This document shows positions 18,206 through 24,120 of a DNA stretch of 33,579 bases, piece by piece. The stretch spans positions 1 to 33,579 of the forward strand of contig CAZRWH010000011.1 of assembly GCA_964603905.1 (NCBI GenBank), in the 5' to 3' direction. The translations under genes and the position numbers were made by a program. The notes under the pieces were generated by a model that worked only from the letters and a program-made list of their open reading frames with translations, ran no database searches and had not been told where the DNA came from. The first letter of the stretch is position 1. Each line of letters opens with the position of its first letter. This stretch comes from CAZRWH01 sp964603905 (lineage in GTDB: Bacteria; Patescibacteriota; Gracilibacteria; UBA1369; UBA12470).

Positions 18206-19144
18206 TTAAGTTATGCTGATTCCTAAACCGAGTATCGATCCTATTCCAACGCTTGCTGCACCTACTGCAGCTCCTCCGATCACGACTGGATGCTTGAGTG
18301 TATCCAAAGTGCTTTTTTCTTTTTTCAATTTTGCCGCTGATGCATTTGCTGCAGCTTCCTGAGCTCCTTGTCTTATTATTTCTTCTGATGCGGCTTGCAA
18401 ACCCTGTTGGACTGTCTCTCCTAGTTGTTCTCCTGCAGCTTGCATTTGTCTCTGTGCAGCGACCCTATCTTTTGACTGTCTTGGTGTCTCGGTAGCCCCT
18501 GCGATTACAGCTTCTGCAATCGGACTTGCTGCTGCACTTTCCATTTGCTCCTCGATGTACTCCTCCTGAACTGACCCTCCTCCTGGAGGCGGAGGTGGTG
18601 GAGGTGGAGTTGTTTTTAATGCAGTTTTTACTGCGAAGTTTTGTACTTCTTGAGCCAGTCCGCTTTGTTCATCTCTGAAGTTTTCTGCAGGTGGAGTAAC
18701 TCCTTTCGATCTCGTGTTTACACCGATTCCTGGCTCGTTTTTGATAGTTGGCTCCAGCAAAGGCTTCCCTTCTGCAATTCTTTTTCTCCGTTCAAGTGCT
18801 CGGTTAATTTTTTGAGATATATCTGACAGGAATTGACCTGGATTAAAGTCTCCTGTCTCCGCAATTTGACCTCCTAAATGAGCAGAAAGCATATCTAGAT
18901 CTCCTTGGTTTTGTGCAATTTTCAGCACCTCGTCCATGAGGAGATTTTGAAGCTCGACGTCACCTTGGAAAAATGGCGCCAGGTACTTATCCGCTACAGC
19001 TTTTCTTTGCTCAGCGGTAGCCTGCATCCCTGCATCCAGCAGTGCTTTCACAGCTGGCTGGTGTTTGTTCCCAAGCAGATTTCGTGTCGCTGGGACAACG
19101 TATTTGCTCTGTATCATCTGGTTTTGTCGTGTGCTGTCTACCAT
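18206..19144 (-). CDS. Polyproline protein with hydrophobic C-terminal tail, unknown function
   Basis: A 312-aa protein of no family I recognise. Residues 1-130 are helical. Residues 180-187 are eight consecutive prolines followed by GGG, a rigid extended linker. Residues 200-280 are Ala/Gln/Glu-rich and likely coiled coil. The last 28 residues (HPVVIGGAAVGAASVGIGSI and onward) form a Gly/Ala-rich hydrophobic segment with a small-residue zipper pattern, suggesting a tail anchor. Its ATG overlaps the TAA of the upstream gene (TAATG), a termination-reinitiation arrangement. It is the third gene of the five-gene operon. Stop TAA. Confidence 0.8.
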   Translation of the reverse strand: MVDSTRQNQMIQSKYVVPATRNLLGNKHQPAVKALLDAGMQATAEQRKAVADKYLAPFFQGDVELQNLLMDEVLKIAQNQGDLDMLSAHLGGQIAETGDFNPGQFLSDISQKINRALERRKRIAEGKPLLEPTIKNEPGIGVNTRSKGVTPPAENFRDEQSGLAQEVQNFAVKTALKTTPPPPPPPPGGGSVQEEYIEEQMESAAASPIAEAVIAGATETPRQSKDRVAAQRQMQAAGEQLGETVQQGLQAASEEIIRQGAQEAAANASAAKLKKEKSTLDTLKHPVVIGGAAVGAASVGIGSILGLGISIT

Positions 19145-20682
19145 TAAACTTGGTTATTTATTATGTCTGTTAGGTACTCTTTCTGAATTCGAACTTCCTC
19201 TGATGGGGTGTTGTCTTTTTTCTCTAAATCGAAATAAAGTTCTCTGTGCCATGAGCTTATTGTTTTCTCTAATGCTCCGCCTCTTCTTCCGTCTTTTTCT
19301 CCAGGATTTGGAACACCCATATCTTCGAATTTGATTGTGTACTGTCCGTTCTCTTTCTTTGGGTTTTTCTTTGTGAACCCGGTTTGCACTTCATCCAGAT
19401 TGTCCACAAACCATCTCGCAAGTTGAGGATGAGTTGTGAATCTTGTTGCAAACTCTTTTTCCTTTCTGAGTTTTTCTTTCGCTGCAGCTTCTTCTTTTGA
19501 ATCTTTTGTTGCCAATCTTTCTATTCCTCCTTCTGTAATGTCGTTGTAAATATATGCACTGGCTCCAAGTCCAACCCACATTGGTGCATTGAACAAAATC
19601 GCTTCTGGATCTTTGTTTTTTGCGTTTACGACGATGTTAAGTACGGCTACTGCAATAGCTGCTCTAGCGAAGATTTCGTAGTTAAGAACGTTCTTGTAAG
19701 AGAGCATGTGATTCGCGAAATTGTTGTGGAAGAAAAGCTCCATATTTTCTAGTCCTGCAGCTTTCAGCTCGTTTATTTCTTCGTGAGCCTTGGAATACTT
19801 GTCGCCTTTCATTGCGTCTTTGTGCGCCTCATAAGCAGGACCTTCTGTTCGCCCTTTGAAAAGTTCTTCAGCCTGCATAACAGAGAAATAATCGATCAAT
19901 GTCATCTGGTGAACTATCATCGCTCCTTTTTCTCCATGCTTGTCGATCAACGACTGACCAACCGACATACGGTCTTTTCGCTCGAGAAGCATTGCCGCTG
20001 AAAATACTGATGTCTTTGAAACGGTTCGAAGAGTTTTTTCCATGTCCTTAGGATCTAGCGCAAGCTTTGTCACGTCTATTTCCGATATGTCTGTAAGTCG
20101 CTCTGCGATGTTGTCAAAATCTTGCTGCTCCAGCTTTTGTTTCTTGGAAATTTTCTCAATTATCGGGAACATTTCAGTATCTTTTGTGTCTAGATACTTC
20201 GTGTGAAGATCCTCCCCTGCAATCTCGTTTACAAGAGCTGAAAGGTTCATATCTGTAAGCACGCTAAGTCCATATTTGGCGAAGTCATAAACCTCGCTTT
20301 TGGTGTCAATCTTCCTCTTCTCACCCTCTTTGTTTCCGTATGCCTTCAAGGTTGAAGTGTATCTTTCATGAAGCTCTGCAAGTTCTTGCTTATGCTTCTT
20401 TCTGATCTCTTTTTTTGCGTTTTGATACTCTGCTGTAACTGTACCCGAATCTTGTTTGTGCTTTTCTTTGAGCTCGTTTAGCTCGTACTGCTTCATCGTG
20501 TAAATCCTGTTCACGTCTTCTTTGAAGTGATACTCAAGACTTTCTTTCAAAAAGTCTCCCTTAGGCATTGCAGTAATATTGCGTCCGATCACGGCTCGCA
20601 ATCTTTCATCAAACTTTTTCTCAGCATTATCTGCTGCGTCTAGAAGTTTTTTATCCCCATTTTCTTTTCCTTTTTCTGTCAT
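19144..20682 (-). CDS. Coiled-coil membrane-associated protein of unknown function
   Basis: A 512-aa protein I do not recognise. Residues 55-125 are strongly charged and predicted coiled coil (ELNELKEKHKQDSG, KKEIRKKHKQELAELHERY). Residues about 335-390 contain two hydrophobic stretches (ARAAIAVAVLNIVV and APMWVGLGASAYIY), a likely membrane hairpin. The C-terminal 120 residues are charged. It begins 8 nt after the small membrane protein and its stop overlaps the next start as TAATG. The leader AAAAAAGACA before the ATG lacks a Shine-Dalgarno core. Stop TAA. Confidence 0.82.
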   Translation of the reverse strand: MTEKGKENGDKKLLDAADNAEKKFDERLRAVIGRNITAMPKGDFLKESLEYHFKEDVNRIYTMKQYELNELKEKHKQDSGTVTAEYQNAKKEIRKKHKQELAELHERYTSTLKAYGNKEGEKRKIDTKSEVYDFAKYGLSVLTDMNLSALVNEIAGEDLHTKYLDTKDTEMFPIIEKISKKQKLEQQDFDNIAERLTDISEIDVTKLALDPKDMEKTLRTVSKTSVFSAAMLLERKDRMSVGQSLIDKHGEKGAMIVHQMTLIDYFSVMQAEELFKGRTEGPAYEAHKDAMKGDKYSKAHEEINELKAAGLENMELFFHNNFANHMLSYKNVLNYEIFARAAIAVAVLNIVVNAKNKDPEAILFNAPMWVGLGASAYIYNDITEGGIERLATKDSKEEAAAKEKLRKEKEFATRFTTHPQLARWFVDNLDEVQTGFTKKNPKKENGQYTIKFEDMGVPNPGEKDGRRGGALEKTISSWHRELYFDLEKKDNTPSEEVRIQKEYLTDIINNQV

Positions 20683-20690
20683 TGTCTTTT

Positions 20691-21188
20691 TTAAAGTTTA
20701 AATGCCCTGATTAAAGCGTCTATTGCTGCCTCTTCTTTGCCCTCCCATTCAGGTATTTGCCTAAGAAGATGCTCACGAATAACAACAGGATCTTGCCCTG
20801 CAAATTGCACTACGATATCCGCCTGACTCTTCTTTACAAACCTGATATGCAGGGTTGTAACAAATGGCGGATCATAAACAATCCAGAAAGCTTTTATAGA
20901 ACTCCACTGGTACAGCCTTCCTGCGATTTTCAATCCCATGTCTGTTATCTCAATCGTAATGTCTTGAGGATTGTTCTTTTGCTGAAGGTAATAAACTATC
21001 GCCAACGTAAAAAACGCCAGCGCCATTGTCCATGCACCACTCAGAATTGCATAAGCTATTAAGGCCGCTGTTATACTAATCGCGATCGTCGCCCAAATGA
21101 TGCCTTTCTCGTGCTTAACGTACTCTGGCGCCTCCCACGACAGCAAGGTTTTTGGCGATGAATTTTTATTCTCAGTTTTTTCAGTCAT
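20691..21188 (-). CDS. Small two-helix membrane protein, first gene of the VirB6-like operon
   Basis: A 165-aa protein. Residues 1-33 are hydrophilic and contain SWEAPEYVKHEKG; two membrane segments follow at about 33-75 (IIWATIAISITAALIAYAIL and TMALAFFTLAIVYYLQ). The C-terminal 90 residues are a soluble beta-rich domain (DITIEITDMGLKIAGRLYQW, FVTTLHIRFVKKS), shaped like a bacterial PH-type domain and ending in a helix. I infer a cytoplasmic domain on a membrane hairpin. It is the promoter-proximal gene of the five-gene operon; the promoter at 21211-21239 gives a leader of only about 16 nt. Stop TAA. Confidence 0.82.
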   Translation of the reverse strand: MTEKTENKNSSPKTLLSWEAPEYVKHEKGIIWATIAISITAALIAYAILSGAWTMALAFFTLAIVYYLQQKNNPQDITIEITDMGLKIAGRLYQWSSIKAFWIVYDPPFVTTLHIRFVKKSQADIVVQFAGQDPVVIREHLLRQIPEWEGKEEAAIDALIRAFKL

Positions 21189-21210
21189 TTTTGGTGATTT
21201 AAATCTTATT

Positions 21211-21239
21211 ATTTTAACACAAAATTACAGGTAAAACAA
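21211..21239 (-). promoter_or_regulatory. Promoter of the five-gene VirB6-like operon
   Basis: Minus-strand -35 TTGTTT (21239-21234), 17-bp spacer, -10 TAAAAT (21216-21211). The start of transcription would be about 21204, close to the ATG at 21188. The 170 bp between it and the rpsR terminator holds no other gene that I can see. Confidence 0.65.
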
Positions 21240-21414
21240 TCCGGCTATACGCAGGGATATACACAAAAGACGCCCTTAAAAACTATGGCGCCCTCAAATT
21301 ATGGCTTATTCATGCACTTTTCCGCTGTTGTCCACCCATTTGTCTTCGAGCCTTTTTATCTGCATACGAACACTTTACAGGAGATGAATTTTATACTCTT
21401 ATTACATTCTTTGT

Positions 21415-21452
21415 CAAACAAAAAGCCCCCCACTTCTGTGAAGGGCTTTAAA
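21415..21452 (-). terminator. Intrinsic terminator of the rpsF-ssb-rpsR operon
   Basis: On the minus strand an AAAGCCC arm pairs with GGGCTTT (21422-21428 with 21443-21449), with partial pairing of CTTCAC and GTGGGG inside, followed by TTTTTGTTTG. It lies about 20 bp after the rpsR stop. It is the clearest intrinsic terminator in the window. Confidence 0.85.
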
Positions 21453-21469
21453 AATCTAGTAAAAATTCT

Positions 21470-21670
21470 CTATGGAACGAATGGTAGCAACGCTGCAATT
21501 CGAGCGTTTTTCACAGCTCGAGACATTTGTTTTTGGTGGTTCAAACACAGCTTGCTGTATTTTCGCGCTTGTATTCTGTTGAAGCTAGTAACGTGTGGTC
21601 TCAATTTTGAGATTTTCTTGTAGTCGATGTATTTAACTCCGTCCTTACAGAATCGGCATTTAGTTGACAT
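21470..21670 (-). CDS. rpsR: 30S ribosomal protein S18
   Basis: A 66-aa bS18, the small-subunit protein that pairs with S6 on the platform. The family core RIQARKYSKLCLNHQKQMSR and C-terminal ALLP are present. Cys5, Cys8, Cys42 and His45 (CRFC and CLNH) form the zinc-binding pattern of the C+ type of S18. It is the last gene of the classical rpsF-ssb-rpsR order, 99 bp after ssb, which is a long gap for this operon and is filled by a TAGTTG-type repeat and a hairpin. A strong terminator follows. Stop TAG. Confidence 0.96.
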   Translation of the reverse strand: MSTKCRFCKDGVKYIDYKKISKLRPHVTSFNRIQARKYSKLCLNHQKQMSRAVKNARIAALLPFVP

Positions 21671-21673
21671 AAT

Positions 21674-21733
21674 TTAGGTAGTTAGTAGTTGTGGTGGTAG
21701 TTGTGGTCATGGAGTTTCTGCTGACGCAGAAAC
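21674..21733. repeat. TAGTTG-type repeat plus hairpin between ssb and rpsR
   Basis: The array at 21674-21707 ends against the rpsR start region; a perfect stem GTTTCTGC-TGAC-GCAGAAAC follows at 21714-21733. The stem differs in sequence from the one at 29263-29279 (GTTTCGC/GCGAAAC) while keeping pairing. Confidence 0.75.
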
Positions 21734-21769
21734 GGAATTTTTATAGGGGGCTTCCCTTTGGTCGCCCTT

Positions 21770-22240
21770 TTAACCTTCGAAAGTGAAGTCATCAACAGAA
21801 GGTAGATCGACAGATCCTGGAGTAGCAGTTTTTTCTTCTTCTTGATCATCGTCGTCTTGAGCTGTGCTATCGTCATCGTCCCCTTGTCGTCCTCCACCGC
21901 TGTTTGTTCCACGTTTTTCAAGGATGATCATATCCTCTACTACAACTTCTGTTCTGTGTTTTCTTGTCCCGTCTGGTAGATCCCATGCTCTTGTTTTCAG
22001 GTATCCTTCGACGTATACAAGGTTACCTTTTCTCAGAAGATCATTACAGATTTCTGCTAGTTTAGACCATGCAATACATTCTGTGAATTCTGCAGATTCG
22101 TGTTTTTCTCCGTCTGTTGTTCTCCATTCACGGTTTGTAGCAAGTCCGAAAGTTACGATTTTTTGTCCTCCTTGAGTTTCTTTTAGCTCAGGATTTCTTG
22201 TTAGGTTTCCAACTAGGATTACCTTGTTTACTGTTCTCAT
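21770..22240 (-). CDS. ssb: Single-stranded DNA-binding protein
   Basis: A 156-aa SSB with the OB fold at residues 1-110 (VNKVILVGNLTRNPELKET, then VTFGLATNREW, AEFTECIAWSKLAEICNDLL and VYVEGYLKTRAW). The tail (115-156) is acidic and disordered, as usual, but its tip reads VDDFTFEG rather than the common DDDIPF peptide that binds repair partners; the acidic-plus-Phe character is kept. It sits between rpsF and rpsR, 50 bp after rpsF. Stop TAA. Confidence 0.96.
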   Translation of the reverse strand: MRTVNKVILVGNLTRNPELKETQGGQKIVTFGLATNREWRTTDGEKHESAEFTECIAWSKLAEICNDLLRKGNLVYVEGYLKTRAWDLPDGTRKHRTEVVVEDMIILEKRGTNSGGGRQGDDDDSTAQDDDDQEEEKTATPGSVDLPSVDDFTFEG

Positions 22241-22260
22241 GTCTTTTTCTTGTTAATAAA

Positions 22261-22281
22261 TAGTGAGTAATGAGTAGTCGT
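22261..22281. repeat. Three degenerate heptamers between rpsF and ssb
   Basis: Units TAGTGAG and TAATGAG followed by TAGTCGT, in a strict 7-bp register, fill the rpsF-ssb spacer. They are a short member of the tandem heptamer family. Confidence 0.45.
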
Positions 22282-22290
22282 TGTGTTTTC

Positions 22291-23031
22291 TTATAGACTA
22301 ATGTCGATATCAGTGTCGTTCATGATCGCCTTAAGTTTTTCATCAAGGTCGTCCATTGTTGTTTCTTTCTTTTCCTTTTTAGGTTTTTCTTCTTTTTTCT
22401 CCTCTTTTTCTTCTGCTGGAGCTTCTTCTTCAGCTACTTCTTCCACCGCTTCTTCAGCCTCTTCTTCTTGTGCTTCTTCGGCTACCTCCTCAGTCGTTTC
22501 TTCAGCTACTTCTTCCTCTTTAACTTCTTCAGTTGGCTCTTCAGCTACCTCTTCAACAGTTTCTTCTTCTACTACTTCTTCTTTCTCTTCAACAACTTCT
22601 TTCTTAGCAGGTTTCTTCTCTTTTTTAACAGGTTTAGCTTCCTCTTCTTTTGCTTCTTGTTCGATTTCTTCTCTTCGTCCTTTGCTCCATTCAAGATCTT
22701 CATCCGTAATTGGAGTTGGCTCGTATCCTGCAGGTGTTTTTGTAAGAAGATTTCTAAGAATCATTTGGTCAATTCTTAGAGTCTCTAGAAGTTCTGTGAT
22801 CTTTTCACCATCTATGTGGAAATTCCACACGATGTAGTATCCTACATCCTCCTTTTTGATTGTGTAGGCAAGTTCTCTCCTACCCCATACATCTTCAAAG
22901 AAAACCTCACCACCGAGTTCCTCGATGTGCTTTTTGATTGAAGCTGCGTGTTTGTTGATGGCATCGTCGCTTTTTGTAGCGTTCAGTACCAGCATTAGCT
23001 CGTATGCACGAGCATCGTTGTTTGTTGTCAT
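22291..23031 (-). CDS. rpsF: 30S ribosomal protein S6 with a long acidic C-terminal extension
   Basis: A 246-aa bS6. Residues 8-105 are the ordinary S6 fold (AYELMLVLNATKSDD, GGEVFFEDVWGRRELAYTIK, GYYIVWNFHIDGEKITEL). The remaining 140 residues are unusual: a Lys-rich part (KPVKKEKKPAKKE), then about 75 residues of Glu/Val/Ala repeats (EEVAEE, EEVKEEE), then Lys/Glu, ending in a non-repetitive peptide TTMDDLDEKLKAIMNDTDID. Ordinary S6 is 95-135 aa. The tail is read in a single frame on GAA/GAG-rich sequence, so slippage-prone. First gene of rpsF-ssb-rpsR, from the promoter at 23102-23130. Stop TAA. Confidence 0.95.
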   Translation of the reverse strand: MTTNNDARAYELMLVLNATKSDDAINKHAASIKKHIEELGGEVFFEDVWGRRELAYTIKKEDVGYYIVWNFHIDGEKITELLETLRIDQMILRNLLTKTPAGYEPTPITDEDLEWSKGRREEIEQEAKEEEAKPVKKEKKPAKKEVVEEKEEVVEEETVEEVAEEPTEEVKEEEVAEETTEEVAEEAQEEEAEEAVEEVAEEEAPAEEKEEKKEEKPKKEKKETTMDDLDEKLKAIMNDTDIDISL

Positions 23032-23048
23032 GTCTTTCCATGGTTAGA

Positions 23049-23073
23049 GCCCTTGAAAGCCTAGTACAAGGGC
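23049..23073 (-). promoter_or_regulatory. Leader hairpin before rpsF
   Basis: A perfect 7-bp stem GCCCTTG / CAAGGGC with an 11-nt loop lies 18 nt upstream of the rpsF start, inside the predicted 65-nt leader. Many bacteria have an S6:S18-binding autoregulatory structure here. The hallmark CCG of that motif is not obvious, so the identity is only suggested by position. Confidence 0.4.
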
Positions 23074-23101
23074 AGAAAGGTAAATTTAACTAGGCGCGAG
23101 G

Positions 23102-23130
23102 ATGTTATCAGAGGGGTTATTGAAAATCAA
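23102..23130 (-). promoter_or_regulatory. Promoter of rpsF-ssb-rpsR with palindrome over the -35
   Basis: Minus-strand -35 TTGATT (23130-23125), 17-bp spacer, -10 TAACAT (23107-23102). A perfect inverted repeat TGAAAATCAAGTGATTTTCA (23121-23140) overlaps the -35 and could be a regulator site or a cruciform. Confidence 0.6.
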
Positions 23131-23140
23131 GTGATTTTCA

Positions 23141-23192
23141 GTAGTGGTAGCGGGTAGTTGTAGTTGTAGTCTTGGTTTTTTCCTGCGGAAAA
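23141..23192. repeat. TAGTTG-type repeat plus hairpin upstream of the rpsF promoter
   Basis: The array at 23141-23170 is followed by a TTTTCC-TGC-GGAAAA stem at 23178-23192. Unlike the other copies it lies upstream of a predicted promoter, not in a leader. Confidence 0.6.
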
Positions 23193-23205
23193 CGAAATTT
23201 ATAGC

Positions 23206-23230
23206 AAAAAAAATCTCTATGACCTGTCAT
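23206..23230 (-). terminator. Weak terminator candidate after the HAD gene
   Basis: On the minus strand, ATGAC-AG-GTCAT (23230-23219) is followed closely by a run of eight T (23213-23206). The stem is short with a very tight loop and is made of heptamer-repeat units, so the call is weak. Confidence 0.3.
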
Positions 23231-23261
23231 CTGTGATCTATTATCCTATTGTCTATTATCT
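23219..23261. repeat. Degenerate heptamer array starting at the HAD gene stop codon
   Basis: Six units (five of 7 bp, one of 8 bp), including GTCATCT, GTGATCT, ATTGTCT and ATTATCT on the plus strand. The array begins within the TAG stop and runs into the noncoding 3' region, the same placement as at 28525-28566 and 31371-31448. Confidence 0.7.
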
Positions 23262-24120
23262 AAAAAACCCTCCTAATCAATGCTAACGTTCCGGCTGGGC
23301 CATGCATCGTCTCTTCACCATCAAAAACAGGTACAGGCCATTCTGATTCCGGGTTTACATCTCCCACTGTAAAAGGGGTCCCGTGCTTCCCATTAAGCAA
23401 TTCGTAGTCATTCCTTCCTGGCAGGGCCTGGTCGCCCACAATCAAAATATTTTTTGCGTTTTCTCCTACATCAATCCCTTTTTCTTTCAAAAGTTCTGCA
23501 TAACGGATTACTCCCTGGTCCTTGTTGGCGTTTTTTGGACTTATGTGAACTGCAATCGTTGAGTCCAAAGCCTCGAATTCATCTCCATGCTCGTATTGAG
23601 CCATCATCGGCTCTAATCTGGCTGCAATTTGTGCTGTTAATTTGATGCGCTCCTCGATTGAAAGACCGTCTTTTTTGGGCCTAACAAGTAGTTGTGTTCG
23701 TCTTAACTCTGTTGAATGGATTATGTCGCCTAGCTCCGCATGTATCTGTGCATCTAGCTTTTTCCTATCTAGTCGATTGTCATCCCATTCAATCCTAAAA
23801 AACTCTATATAGTCTTCTTTTCCTGGGTCGTAATAGTACCCCGCTGCTCCATTTTCTGCTGTTACAAACCAATTTTTTCTTGATACTTCTATGTCGCTTG
23901 AACGTGACAGTATTTGATCCATTTGAGATTGAAGGTGCTCTAAACTCCTACCTGTTGCAAAAGCTAGAGGCATTTTCAAGCTAAGGTCTGCTAAGAATTG
24001 AGCAAGTTCTACAGGCACAGTTTTGTCCCACGGTTCAGTCAAGGTTCCATCGATATCGAACATCGCGGTTACATATTTGCGACTGATTAATTCTTGGAAT
24101 TTTTGTTTTCTATTTTGCAT
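23260..24120 (-). CDS. HAD-superfamily phosphatase (Cof/phosphomannomutase-like)
   Basis: A 286-aa HAD hydrolase. Motif I is FDIDGTLTEP with Asp22 as nucleophile and Asp24 as general acid/base; motif II is ATGRS near 54-58; the motif III Lys is in NANKDQG; motif IV is IVGDQALPGRND. The insertion between II and III fits the type IIB cap of Cof-type, sucrose-phosphatase and phosphomannomutase-like members, so the substrate is likely a phosphosugar; this is inferred. The start at 24120 overlaps the end of mutS by 34 bp; the next Met (residue 20) would cut into the first beta strand. Last gene of the lexA operon. Stop TAG. Confidence 0.85.
   Translation of the reverse strand: MQNRKQKFQELISRKYVTAMFDIDGTLTEPWDKTVPVELAQFLADLSLKMPLAFATGRSLEHLQSQMDQILSRSSDIEVSRKNWFVTAENGAAGYYYDPGKEDYIEFFRIEWDDNRLDRKKLDAQIHAELGDIIHSTELRRTQLLVRPKKDGLSIEERIKLTAQIAARLEPMMAQYEHGDEFEALDSTIAVHISPKNANKDQGVIRYAELLKEKGIDVGENAKNILIVGDQALPGRNDYELLNGKHGTPFTVGDVNPESEWPVPVFDGEETMHGPAGTLALIRRVF

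Noticed and set aside
21285..21623. A 112-codon plus-strand frame over the rpsR terminator and rpsR
   Set aside because: It crosses the terminator and is antisense to rpsR; no promoter or motif supports it.
22283..22837. A 184-codon Ser-rich open frame opposite rpsF
   Set aside because: It is the antisense reading of the GAA/GAG repeats of the S6 tail (TTC/TCT/TCC as Ser/Phe) and is an artefact of that repeat.
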